Assembly: GCA_937917475.1 (NCBI GenBank)
Contig: CALDNF010000193.1
Span: forward strand, 1 to 9,144
Direction: 5' to 3'
DNA length: 9,144 bases
DNA from: an uncultured Faecalibacterium sp.
GTDB taxonomy: Bacteria > Bacillota > Clostridia > Oscillospirales > Ruminococcaceae
The notes under the pieces were generated by a model. That model was not told the DNA's origin and searched no databases. It saw only the letters and a program-made list of their open reading frames with translations. A program made the translations under genes and the position numbers. Of the stretch, positions 1 to 5,719 are shown piece by piece (position 1 is the first letter of the stretch; each line of letters starts with the position of its first letter).

Positions 1-32
1 CTTTTGGCTAAATAACTCCGGTCTTTTTGTTA

Positions 33-55
33 GGGCTTGTGCAACAGCCCCTTTT
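33..55 (+). terminator. Short hairpin with T-rich tail at left edge (terminator or IS end)
   Basis: GGGCT (33-37) and AGCCC (46-50) can pair around an 8-base loop, and CCTTTT follows on the plus strand. This could be a weak terminator for a plus-strand gene lying left of the window. Read on the minus strand the segment begins GGGGCTGTTGCA, which looks like the terminal inverted repeat of some insertion sequences, so it may instead be an IS end. There is no T-run on the minus side, so it is not a good terminator for the acetolactate synthase gene that ends at 85. No gene is supported in bases 1-84. Confidence 0.25.
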
Positions 56-84
56 ACTATCCTATATATAAGTATCTGACCATT

Positions 85-1737
85 TTACTCTTTCTGGGCA
101 TAAACCTCTTTGAGATGCTGCGACAGCTTCATATTTTCGCTGTAGTCTACCGGAACAACGATCACGCTGGGCACTTTCTGCTGGAACGCATCTTCCAGTG
201 TGGGGATCAGATCTTCTGCCTTTTCCACCCGATATCCCTTGCAGTGCATTGCTTCGGCCAGCATCTTGAAATCCGGATTGGTAAAGTCCACATAGCAATG
301 CTCTCCGCCGAACTGCTCCTGTTCTTTCCACTTGATGAGGCCATAGCTTGCGTCCTCCCAGATCAGGGTCACAAAGGGCACCTTCTCCCGGACTGCGGTC
401 TCAAGTTCCTGACTGTTCATCATAAAGCCGCCGTCACCGCAAACAGCCAGCACCTTTTTGTCCGGATAGAGCAGCTTTGCTGCAAAAGCACCCGGGATGG
501 AGAATCCCATGCTGGCAAAGCCATTGGAGATCAGGCAGGTATTGGGCTCGTAGCAGTCATAGTGACGGGCGATCCACATTTTATGGGCACCCACATCGCT
601 GACCAGGATATCACTGGGGCCCATGACCTTTCGCACATCAGCGAGGATGCGGGCCGGTTTCATGGGGCAGCTGTCGCTCTTTGCCATTTCCTCGTGCTCC
701 GCTTCCATTGTGCGGCGGAGAGCCAGCGCAAACTCCGGCTCCTCTGTCCGCCGGGCACAGCGCAGCAGCTCATAGACACTCTCGGTAATGTCACCCACCA
801 CCTCAACGGCGGGCTGATACCGCTTGTTGACATCCGCCGGGGCGTTATCAATATGAACGATGGTCATATCCGGGCGTGCCCCCCATTTTGCGGGAGCACA
901 TTCCACGATATCATAGCCGATGGCAATGACCACATCGGCCCGGTCAAAGACCTGATTCACATAGTCTTTCTGAGGGATGCCGATGGTCCAAAGGCTGTAT
1001 TTGTCATCCTTCGGAATGATGCCCTTTGCCATCATGGTATTGACCACCGGGATATGCAGCCGGTCAGCCATTTCCGTAATGGCCGCCGCCGCATGGGCAC
1101 GGACAGCCCCTGCACCGGCCAGAATAACCGGATTCTTCGCCTCACTGATGATCTTGCCTGCCGCCGTGATCTCCACCGGGTCAGCGTAGAGGTCGTGCTG
1201 GTTCTGCCGCTTCAGAGGAACTGCATCCGCAGGCATCTTGGCGATGTTCTGGGGCAGGTCGATGTGCGTTGCACCGGGCTTACCTTTTTCGGCGTGTTTG
1301 AAGGCCAAACGGACAATCTCGCCCACCGTGTCAGGCCGGATGATCTGCTTGGAACGCTTGGTGATTGGCTCGAACATCGCTGTCAGGTCCAGATACTGGT
1401 GGCTGGTCAGCTGCATCCGGTCGGTTCCCACCTGCCCGGTGATGGCCACAAGCGGCGCACCGTCCAGATAGGCATCTGCCACGCCGGTGACCAGATTGGT
1501 AGCACCGGGGCCCAGTGTGGACAGGCAGACCCCCGCCCGGCCAGTCAGACGGCCATACACATCGGCCATAAAAGCCGCTCCCTGCTCATGACGCACCGGG
1601 ATGAACCGGATCTTGCTGTCCCGGATGGCAAACATCAGATCCAGCGTCTCCTCGCCCGGGATGCCGAAGATCACATCCACGCCCTCGGCTTCCAGACAGT
1701 CCACAAGGACCTGCGCCGTCGTTTTCATTTCCTTCAT
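85..1737 (-). CDS. alsS: Acetolactate synthase, catabolic AlsS-like, TPP-dependent
   Basis: 550 residues. It condenses two pyruvates to 2-acetolactate plus CO2 in the cytoplasm, using thiamine diphosphate and Mg2+. The family's three domains are visible. The N-terminal PYR domain has FGIPGEE (24-30) and the catalytic Glu51 in RHEQGAAFMADVYGRLTG; the middle domain spans about 190-330; the C-terminal PP domain has ISNGFASMGFSIPGA (403-417) and the TPP motif GDGG (434-437). The second metal-ligand position is Asp462 (WEDASYG), as in the FAD-independent catabolic enzymes; anabolic IlvB-type enzymes carry Asn there. The C-terminal VPVDYSENMKL also resembles AlsS. No ilvN small subunit or alsD decarboxylase is adjacent. 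The start at 1737 is preceded by GGGAGGG about 6 bases upstream; an internal ATG at 1728 is less well placed. Enzyme class is near certain; catabolic versus biosynthetic role is inferred. A 2-hydroxyacyl or other TPP lyase is a less likely alternative. Confidence 0.88.
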   Translation of the reverse strand: MKEMKTTAQVLVDCLEAEGVDVIFGIPGEETLDLMFAIRDSKIRFIPVRHEQGAAFMADVYGRLTGRAGVCLSTLGPGATNLVTGVADAYLDGAPLVAITGQVGTDRMQLTSHQYLDLTAMFEPITKRSKQIIRPDTVGEIVRLAFKHAEKGKPGATHIDLPQNIAKMPADAVPLKRQNQHDLYADPVEITAAGKIISEAKNPVILAGAGAVRAHAAAAITEMADRLHIPVVNTMMAKGIIPKDDKYSLWTIGIPQKDYVNQVFDRADVVIAIGYDIVECAPAKWGARPDMTIVHIDNAPADVNKRYQPAVEVVGDITESVYELLRCARRTEEPEFALALRRTMEAEHEEMAKSDSCPMKPARILADVRKVMGPSDILVSDVGAHKMWIARHYDCYEPNTCLISNGFASMGFSIPGAFAAKLLYPDKKVLAVCGDGGFMMNSQELETAVREKVPFVTLIWEDASYGLIKWKEQEQFGGEHCYVDFTNPDFKMLAEAMHCKGYRVEKAEDLIPTLEDAFQQKVPSVIVVPVDYSENMKLSQHLKEVYAQKE

Positions 1738-1763
1738 GGTTTTCCCTCCCGCTCAACATAAAC

Positions 1764-1800
1764 AAAAAAGGCAACGTGACCCATACTTGGCCACGCTGCC
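1764..1800 (-). terminator. Terminator-like hairpin in the acetolactate synthase leader
   Basis: On the minus strand, GGCAGCGTGGCC (1800-1789) pairs with GGTCACGTTGCC (1781-1770). This gives 12 base pairs, two of them G-U, around a 7-base loop, followed directly by TTTTTTGTTT. It has the form of an intrinsic terminator. It sits between the predicted promoter (1813-1841) and the start codon (1737), so it would act as an attenuator or as a 5' stabilising hairpin. There is no gene upstream on this strand that it could otherwise terminate. The plus-strand reading has no T-run. Confidence 0.65.
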
Positions 1801-1812
1801 CTTGCTGCGCTT

Positions 1813-1841
1813 ATTGTACTCTATCTCTCCCGATTTCACAA
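1813..1841 (-). promoter_or_regulatory. Promoter of acetolactate synthase gene
   Basis: On the minus strand the -35 box is TTGTGA (1841-1836) and the -10 box is TACAAT (1818-1813), with a 17-base spacer. Transcription would start near 1806, leaving a leader of about 70 bases that opens with the terminator-like hairpin. It runs divergently from the aroD promoter 53 bases away. Confidence 0.65.
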
Positions 1842-1893
1842 GAGCCATTTTGACCAAAAACTCTCCCGCTCCTTTCTTTTTGCCTCGGCAGGC

Positions 1894-1923
1894 TTGACAA
1901 GAGCCGCCCAGGCGGGGTATCCT
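1894..1923 (+). promoter_or_regulatory. Promoter of aroD
   Basis: A consensus -35 box TTGACA (1894-1899) and a -10-like TATCCT (1918-1923) are separated by 18 bases. The predicted start near 1930 gives a leader of only about 25 bases holding the ribosome binding site AGGGAG (1938-1943). An upstream in-frame TTG at 1894 falls inside this -35 box, which supports ATG 1954 as the start. Confidence 0.6.
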
Positions 1924-1953
1924 GAGACCAAAGCAAGAGGGAGTGGTATTTTA

Positions 1954-2709
1954 ATGTCGATCGTTACTGTCCGGGGCTGCGCCATCGGGGCGGGTCGCCC
2001 CAAGGTCATTCTGCCCATTGTAGAGCGGGAGGAAGCCGCCATTCTGCAAAAGGCGGCGGAGTTTTCCACATTGCAGGCAGATTGTGTGGAATGGCGGGCC
2101 GACTGGTTCCCCGCCGCACTGGACCCTGACGCCCTGACCCGGTGCCTGCACGGCCTGCGGGCTGCACTAAGGGAAAAACTGCTGCTGGTCACCTTCCGCA
2201 CCAAGGCCGAGGGCGGCGAAACCGCTCTGACCCCGGAACAGTACGCCGGGTTCTGCGCCGCCGTCTGCGCTGCCGGCTGTGCCGACCTGCTGGACATTGA
2301 GTTCTTTCCTACCGGTGAGACTTTGCCGGAGCTCATTGCGCAGGCCCACGCCGCTGGGGTGAAGGTGGTCTGTTCCAGCCATGACTTCCACAAAACACCC
2401 TCCCGGGCCGAGATGGTATCCCGGCTCACTGCCATGCAGGCTGCCGGAGCCGACCTGCCCAAGCTGGCCGTCATGCCTACCTGCCCTGCGGATGTATTGG
2501 AACTGCTGGCCGCTACGGAAGAGATGGCCCGCCTCCACCCCGAGACTCCGGTCATCACCATGAGCATGGGAGCTTTGGGAGCCGTCAGCCGCCTGTGCGG
2601 GGAAGCCTTTGGCTCTGCCATGACCTTTGCCAATCCCGGGCAGGCCAGTGCCCCCGGGCAGGTGCCGCTGGATGTGGTGAATAAAGTGCTGGAGAGCTTA
2701 AAGCCGTAA
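1954..2709 (+). CDS. aroD: Type I 3-dehydroquinate dehydratase
   Basis: 251 residues, close to the 252 of the E. coli enzyme. It dehydrates 3-dehydroquinate to 3-dehydroshikimate, step three of the shikimate pathway, through a Schiff base in a TIM barrel in the cytoplasm. The substrate-binding segment EWRADW (46-51) and Arg82 in TFRTKAEGG are present. The catalytic His143 lies in SSHDFHKTP, the Schiff-base Lys170 in ADLPKLAVMP, and Arg213 in MSMGALGAVSRL; all three match the E. coli numbering. The tail SAPGQVPL is the usual substrate-covering loop. The start at 1954 is preceded by AGGGAG 10 bases upstream and by a short leader. It stands alone, with no other aro gene in the window, divergent from acetolactate synthase and convergent with iscU. 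No odd features. Confidence 0.95.
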   Translation: MSIVTVRGCAIGAGRPKVILPIVEREEAAILQKAAEFSTLQADCVEWRADWFPAALDPDALTRCLHGLRAALREKLLLVTFRTKAEGGETALTPEQYAGFCAAVCAAGCADLLDIEFFPTGETLPELIAQAHAAGVKVVCSSHDFHKTPSRAEMVSRLTAMQAAGADLPKLAVMPTCPADVLELLAATEEMARLHPETPVITMSMGALGAVSRLCGEAFGSAMTFANPGQASAPGQVPLDVVNKVLESLKP

Positions 2710-2714
2710 CATAA

Positions 2715-2755
2715 AAGTCCCCCTGAACCTCAAATGAGTTCAGGGGGACTTGCTG
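2715..2755. terminator. Bidirectional terminator between aroD and iscU
   Basis: AAGTCCCCCTGAAC (2715-2728) and GTTCAGGGGGACTT (2738-2751) form a perfect 14-bp stem. It starts six bases after the aroD stop and 22 bases after the iscU stop on the other strand. The minus-strand reading ends in ACTTTTAT and the plus-strand reading in ACTTGCTGTTATTTT, so the minus direction (iscS-iscU) has the better T-run. It probably serves both convergent units. Confidence 0.85.
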
Positions 2756-2773
2756 TTATTTTATGAAATCCGA

Positions 2774-3223
2774 TCAGACACCGCAGCTGTCGCCGTCGCA
2801 GTGGTCGCAATCCTCTTCCAGCTTGCCCACGATGGGTTCCGGATCGATGCCCTGACGGCGGTAATAGTCGGACAGGGCAGCCTTGACAGCCTGCTCAGCC
2901 AGAACGGAGCAGTGGACCTTGATGGGAGGCAGACCTTCCAGAGCTTCCACAACAGCCTTGTTGGTCAGCTTGAGAGCCTCGTCGATGGTCTTGCCCTTGA
3001 TAAGGTCGGTAGCCATGCTGCTGGTAGCGATGGCTGCACCGCAGCCGAAGGTGAGGAACTTGACGTCAACGATGACGTTGTTCTCGATCTTCAGGTACAT
3101 CCGCATGATGTCGCCGCACTTGGGGTTGCCGACTTCACCCACGCCGTTTGCGTCGGGGATCTCACCCACGTTGTGCGGATTTGCGAAATGCTCCATGACC
3201 TTTGCGCTATACATGCTTGCCAT
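2774..3223 (-). CDS. iscU: Fe-S cluster assembly scaffold IscU/NifU N-domain protein
   Basis: 149 residues. It is the scaffold on which [2Fe-2S] and [4Fe-4S] clusters are built from sulfur delivered by IscS. The three cluster-binding cysteines are Cys36 in NPKCGD (with Asp38), Cys61 in FGCGAAIATSS and Cys104 in KVHCSVLAE. The C-terminal tail carries three further cysteines (139, 142, 147) in a CxxCxxxxC pattern within a run of Asp. The tail is too short to be the ferredoxin or Nfu domains of full NifU. The start at 3223 lies 2 bases after the iscS stop, with AAGGGAG inside the iscS end as ribosome binding site, so the two genes are translationally close and co-transcribed. A longer reading frame into iscS is rejected because it would replace the canonical MYSAKVMEHF start. 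The family also uses the name nifU; no nitrogen-fixation gene is present here. Confidence 0.95.
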   Translation of the reverse strand: MASMYSAKVMEHFANPHNVGEIPDANGVGEVGNPKCGDIMRMYLKIENNVIVDVKFLTFGCGAAIATSSMATDLIKGKTIDEALKLTNKAVVEALEGLPPIKVHCSVLAEQAVKAALSDYYRRQGIDPEPIVGKLEEDCDHCDGDSCGV

Positions 3224-3225
3224 AA

Positions 3226-4440
3226 TTATTCTTCTCCCTTCAGGCTGAACTGGCGGGCCTTGTTCTGGCCCTGCAGCCACATACAACTCATCGCACGGCG
3301 GCGGGGGATCACTTCCTCCAGCACATCGCACAGATACTTTGCTTCTTCCATGGTGTTCTGGGGGCCGAATGTGAACCGCATCGAGCCGTGACCGATCTCC
3401 TCCGGCACGCCGATGCTCAGCAGAACGTGGCTGGGATCAAGGCTGTCAGAGTTGCAGGCAGAGCCGGTGGATGCGCAGATGTTGTGCATATCCAGATCCA
3501 GCAGGATGGTCTCACCTTCCAGACCCGGGAAGCTGATGTTCACATTGCCGGGCAGACGGGGCGCACGGCCACCGTTCAGACGGGCTTCAGGGATGTTCTT
3601 GAGAACACGGTCGATAACATAGTCCCGCAGCTCCTGCTCGTGAGCCATCCGGGCTTCGATGTTCGCCGTTGCCATTTCAAGGGCCTTGCCCATACCGGCG
3701 ATGCCGGCCACGTTTTCAGTGCCGGCACGGTGGCGGGCTTCCTGGCTGCCGCCATCGATGAGGTTCTGGGGCCAGACACCCTTACGGCAGTAGAGGGCAC
3801 CCATGCCCTTGGGGCCGTTGAACTTGTGTGCGCTCATGGACAGCATATCCACGCCCAGCTCCTTGACGTCCACCGGGATAGCACCCACAGCCTGCACGGC
3901 ATCGGTGTGCATCCACACGCCGTGCTTATGGGCGATCTCAGCGATCTCCTTGATGGGCTGGATGGTGCCGATCTCGTTGTTGGCCATCATGATGCTGACC
4001 AGTGCGGTATCGGGACGGATGGCAGCCTCCACATCCTCCGGGCGGATATAGCCCTCAGAGGTAGGCTTGATATAGGTGACCTCAAAGCCCATCCGCTCCA
4101 GACTGCGCATGCTGTGCATGATGGCGTGGTGCTCAAAGGCACTGGTAATGAGGTGCTTTTTGTTCTGGCGGGCCTTGGTAAAAGCAGTGCCCTTCACGGC
4201 CCAGTTGTCGGCCTCGGAGCCGCAGCCGGTGAAGAAGATCTCCGCCGGGGAAGCGTTGATGGCCTTTGCCACCTGTGCACGGCCTGCGTCCACAAACTCC
4301 TTTGCTTCGTAGCCCACGCTGTAGTGGCTGCTGGGGTTGCCGCAGGCTCCGCTCAGAGCCTCGACCATCACAGCCAGCACTTCGGGAGCGCAGGCCGTGG
4401 TAGCGGCGTTGTCAAGGTATACGACCTTTTCAGTTTCCAT
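3226..4440 (-). CDS. iscS: Cysteine desulfurase, NifS/IscS family
   Basis: 404 residues, typical length. This PLP-dependent class V aminotransferase-fold enzyme converts cysteine to alanine and passes a persulfide to IscU and other acceptors. Visible sites are YLDNAATT (8-15), GNPSSHY (34-40), the His pair at 104-105 in EHHA, NNEIGTIQPI (154-163), Asp180 and Gln183 in HTDAVQAVG, the PLP lysine Lys206 in SAHKFNGPKG, GSQEARHRAGTENV (231-244), and catalytic Cys329 in the STGSACNSDS loop. The start at 4440 has AAAGGAC about 8 bases upstream. An upstream in-frame ATG at 4548 falls at the predicted transcription start and encodes unrelated residues. It is the first gene of an iscS-iscU operon with its own promoter. 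The name nifS is an equally valid family label; the desulfurase function is very secure. Confidence 0.95.
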   Translation of the reverse strand: METEKVVYLDNAATTACAPEVLAVMVEALSGACGNPSSHYSVGYEAKEFVDAGRAQVAKAINASPAEIFFTGCGSEADNWAVKGTAFTKARQNKKHLITSAFEHHAIMHSMRSLERMGFEVTYIKPTSEGYIRPEDVEAAIRPDTALVSIMMANNEIGTIQPIKEIAEIAHKHGVWMHTDAVQAVGAIPVDVKELGVDMLSMSAHKFNGPKGMGALYCRKGVWPQNLIDGGSQEARHRAGTENVAGIAGMGKALEMATANIEARMAHEQELRDYVIDRVLKNIPEARLNGGRAPRLPGNVNISFPGLEGETILLDLDMHNICASTGSACNSDSLDPSHVLLSIGVPEEIGHGSMRFTFGPQNTMEEAKYLCDVLEEVIPRRRAMSCMWLQGQNKARQFSLKGEE

Positions 4441-4469
4441 GGGGATCTGTCCTTTCGTCTGGGTAAAAT

Positions 4470-4531
4470 CCGGGCCAAAACCCGGTAAAATCTCTCTTTT
4501 TGACGCTGCTGCCCACCCTGCGGCACCCTGC
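4470..4531 (-). other. iscS leader: small hairpin and direct repeats
   Basis: The leader of about 105 bases contains a 5-bp GC hairpin (CCGGG 4470-4474 with CCCGG 4481-4485) flanked by two copies of GTAAAATC (4463-4470, 4485-4492). It also holds two copies of CACCCTGC exactly 10 bases apart (4514-4521, 4524-4531). These could be protein-binding or RNA structure elements, but none matches a riboswitch that I recognise. Confidence 0.25.
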
Positions 4532-4552
4532 CGGCAAAAGGGCAACACTATA

Positions 4553-4581
4553 TTTATACCCTAGTATTCCCACTGTGTCAA
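4553..4581 (-). promoter_or_regulatory. Promoter of iscS-iscU, with dyad over the -10 box
   Basis: On the minus strand a consensus TTGACA (4581-4576) and TATAAA (4558-4553) are separated by 17 bases. An interrupted dyad ACTA-N11-TAGT spans 4549-4567 and covers the -10 box, a usual place for an Rrf2/IscR-type repressor. The predicted start near 4546 gives a leader of about 105 bases. The promoter is strong; the operator is inferred. Confidence 0.75.
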
Positions 4582-4629
4582 TATGAATTCAGGAGATTCC
4601 GTCGTTTGGCGCAAAATTTTATGCTTTTT

Positions 4630-5058
4630 TCAGCCCCTGCCCATCAGCTTGCCCAGAACCACCTTCCACCGGGGATAGCCCCAGCGTTTGTCCTCGGAAA
4701 AGTCGTCGGCCAGCTTCCACGGAAAGGGCGAGCCGTCAAAATAAAGGTTTCCGGCTTCGTCCACCCGGTCCAGCTTTTTGGGCAGGTACTCTTCGTCATA
4801 ATAGCTCTTCTTCCGGTCCGGCAGGGCCCAGTAAAGGGTGCCGTCCTCGTCCATCCGCTCTGCCCAGACACCGAACACAAAGGTCGCCGCTTCGCCGTAG
4901 CAGTGCTGTTCCATCCGGATGGCACCATCGTAGTAGAACTTGATGACTTCCAGCGTTCCGGATTCCTTCTTGCCGTCCCGCCCCAGCGTAGGGCGGTAGT
5001 CCTGCTGATACCGGCACCCGCAGTGGCTCCCGGCAAAGTTTTTCGGATTAAAACTCAT
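4630..5058 (-). CDS. Unrecognised 142-residue protein upstream of isc operon
   Basis: I do not recognise the family. The 142 residues have a balanced, acidic and aromatic-rich composition unlike the Arg/Pro/Ala-rich alternative frames, so this is the frame most likely to be real. The start at 5058 has AGAGGG 7 bases upstream. The N-terminus holds His12, Cys13 and Cys15 (SHCGC), with His52-Cys53 further in, a possible metal site. Residues 70-76 (DEDGTLY) and 100-106 (DEAGNLY) are similar to each other, and each is followed by a tract rich in aromatic and charged residues, suggesting two or three short beta-hairpin repeats. There is no signal peptide or membrane segment, so it is probably cytoplasmic. 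It runs in the same direction as rhodanese, iscS and iscU; I see no clear terminator between it and the isc promoter, so partial read-through into isc is possible. A link to sulfur metabolism rests only on position. Confidence 0.7.
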   Translation of the reverse strand: MSFNPKNFAGSHCGCRYQQDYRPTLGRDGKKESGTLEVIKFYYDGAIRMEQHCYGEAATFVFGVWAERMDEDGTLYWALPDRKKSYYDEEYLPKKLDRVDEAGNLYFDGSPFPWKLADDFSEDKRWGYPRWKVVLGKLMGRG

Positions 5059-5088
5059 CTTTCTGCCCTCTTCCGTCTTTTCAAATCA

Positions 5089-5153
5089 GCAAATTCCAAA
5101 AATCAGATCAGCGTTTGTGCCGACCGGCACACCGCCTGATTTTTGAAATTTGC
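5089..5153. repeat. 65-base near-perfect inverted repeat
   Basis: Bases 5089-5106 pair with 5136-5153 (17 of 18 positions), followed after a 4-base bulge by three more pairs and an inner 7-bp hairpin TGTGCCG/CGGCACA (5116-5122 with 5125-5131). The long paired arms exceed what a terminator needs, and there is no T-run. It lies about 30 bases upstream of the unknown 142-residue gene and would be transcribed in its leader if the rhodanese transcript reads on. It may be a dispersed palindromic repeat or a structured RNA. Confidence 0.7.
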
Positions 5154-5169
5154 CATCTTCTGTGGGGTT

Positions 5170-5254
5170 ATCAGGGGCGAGCAGCCCCTGATTCGTGCCC
5201 GCACCTCGAAAAAGCGGTGCTTTTCTGGTTCTCTTTTGGCACGCAAAAGAGAAC
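5170..5254. repeat. Cluster of three further hairpins downstream of the rhodanese gene
   Basis: ATCAGGGGC (5170-5178) pairs with GCCCCTGAT (5184-5192), a perfect 9 bp with a 5-base loop. GCACC (5201-5205) pairs with GGTGC (5216-5220). GTTCTCTTTTG (5228-5238) pairs with CAAAAGAGAAC (5244-5254), a perfect 11 bp with a 5-base loop. The last starts just after the rhodanese stop codon and could end its transcript, although neither strand shows a proper T-run. Together with 5089-5153 these fill nearly the whole 204-base gap between genes. Confidence 0.65.
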
Positions 5255-5262
5255 ATATTCCG

Positions 5263-5586
5263 TTAGAAATGTCCCTCAAAATCCCCTTCGATCTCATAGG
5301 GCCAACTCAGGATGCCGCCCAGATCGTACAGGTCGGTATAGCCAAGACTTTCCAGCTTCTGCACCGCATCTGCGCTCCGCCGCCCGGTGCGGCAGTAGAT
5401 CAGCCATGGGGCGTTCCTGTCCGGCAGCACCTCACCGGCCCGGCTCAGCACCTGCCCCAGAGGCAGAAGCTTTGCCCCCGGGATGTGCCCCACCGCATAC
5501 TCGTCCGGCTCCCGGACATCCACCGCCACGGCCCTGCCTGCGTCCAGCAGGCGGATGGCTGCGGCTGCGTCGATCTTCTGACTCAT
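5263..5586 (-). CDS. Single-domain rhodanese-like sulfurtransferase
   Basis: 107 residues, the usual size of GlpE/PspE-type single rhodanese domains. These carry sulfane sulfur as a persulfide on one cysteine, for example from thiosulfate to cyanide or a protein thiol. The family signatures are VDVREPDEYAVGHIPGA (22-38) and the active-site loop YCRTGRRS with Cys65; the loop CRTGRR has the six-residue length of sulfurtransferases. The tail LGGILSWP is also canonical. No signal peptide is seen, so it is cytoplasmic. The start at 5586 has GGGAGG 7 bases upstream. It is divergent from the Rrf2 regulator, with both promoters in a 133-base gap, and is co-directional with the unknown gene and iscS-iscU. 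That context suggests a role in supplying or detoxifying sulfur for Fe-S assembly, which is an inference. Confidence 0.9.
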   Translation of the reverse strand: MSQKIDAAAAIRLLDAGRAVAVDVREPDEYAVGHIPGAKLLPLGQVLSRAGEVLPDRNAPWLIYCRTGRRSADAVQKLESLGYTDLYDLGGILSWPYEIEGDFEGHF

Positions 5587-5622
5587 CTCATTTCCTCCCT
5601 GTCGTCATACTTTCTCTATTCT

Positions 5623-5651
5623 ATGATAACAGACCTTTTTTGTTTGTACAA
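5623..5651 (-). promoter_or_regulatory. Promoter of the rhodanese gene
   Basis: On the minus strand TTGTAC (5651-5646) and TATCAT (5628-5623) are 17 bases apart. The -10 box overlaps ATAGAATAGAGAAAG (minus, 5624-5610), which recurs with two mismatches at the divergent rrf2 promoter. Confidence 0.6.
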
Positions 5652-5661
5652 GAGTTTTTGC

Positions 5662-5690
5662 TTTTCAAACCCCGGCCGTCGTGTTATACT
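5662..5690 (+). promoter_or_regulatory. Promoter of the Rrf2 regulator gene
   Basis: TATACT (5685-5690) is a good -10 box, with a weaker TTTTCA (5662-5667) 17 bases upstream. The dyad TACT-ATAG-AGTA (5687-5698) overlaps the -10 box and could be an autoregulatory operator. The ribosome binding site AAGGAGAG (5703-5710) follows closely, so the leader is very short (about 25 bases). Confidence 0.5.
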
Positions 5691-5719
5691 ATAGAGTAGA
5701 GCAAGGAGAGTACAACGCT

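Noticed and set aside
37..1761. Long open frame (574 codons) on the plus strand antisense to acetolactate synthase
   Set aside because: It mirrors a clear TPP-enzyme gene on the other strand, has no recognisable domain, and arises from GC-rich codon bias.
1836..2633. Minus-strand open frame opposite aroD
   Set aside because: Ser/Ala/Arg-rich shadow of a gene with all catalytic residues intact.
3224..3331. N-terminal extension of iscU into the iscS coding region
   Set aside because: The added residues are the out-of-frame reading of iscS; the conserved scaffold start is at 3223.
3388..4488. Long plus-strand open frame opposite iscS
   Set aside because: Shadow of a fully conserved desulfurase gene; His/Ala/Gly-rich composition without motifs.
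4441..4548. N-terminal extension of iscS to the ATG at 4548
   Set aside because: It would start at the predicted transcription start and add 36 non-conserved residues before the canonical YLDNAATT region; ATG 4440 has a proper ribosome binding site.
5115..5699. Two overlapping plus-strand open frames across the palindromic region and rhodanese
   Set aside because: They cross the structured intergenic region and run antisense to a certain rhodanese; no supporting start signals. The part over 5143-5262 could be coding only if the region is a repeat carrying a peptide, which I cannot support.
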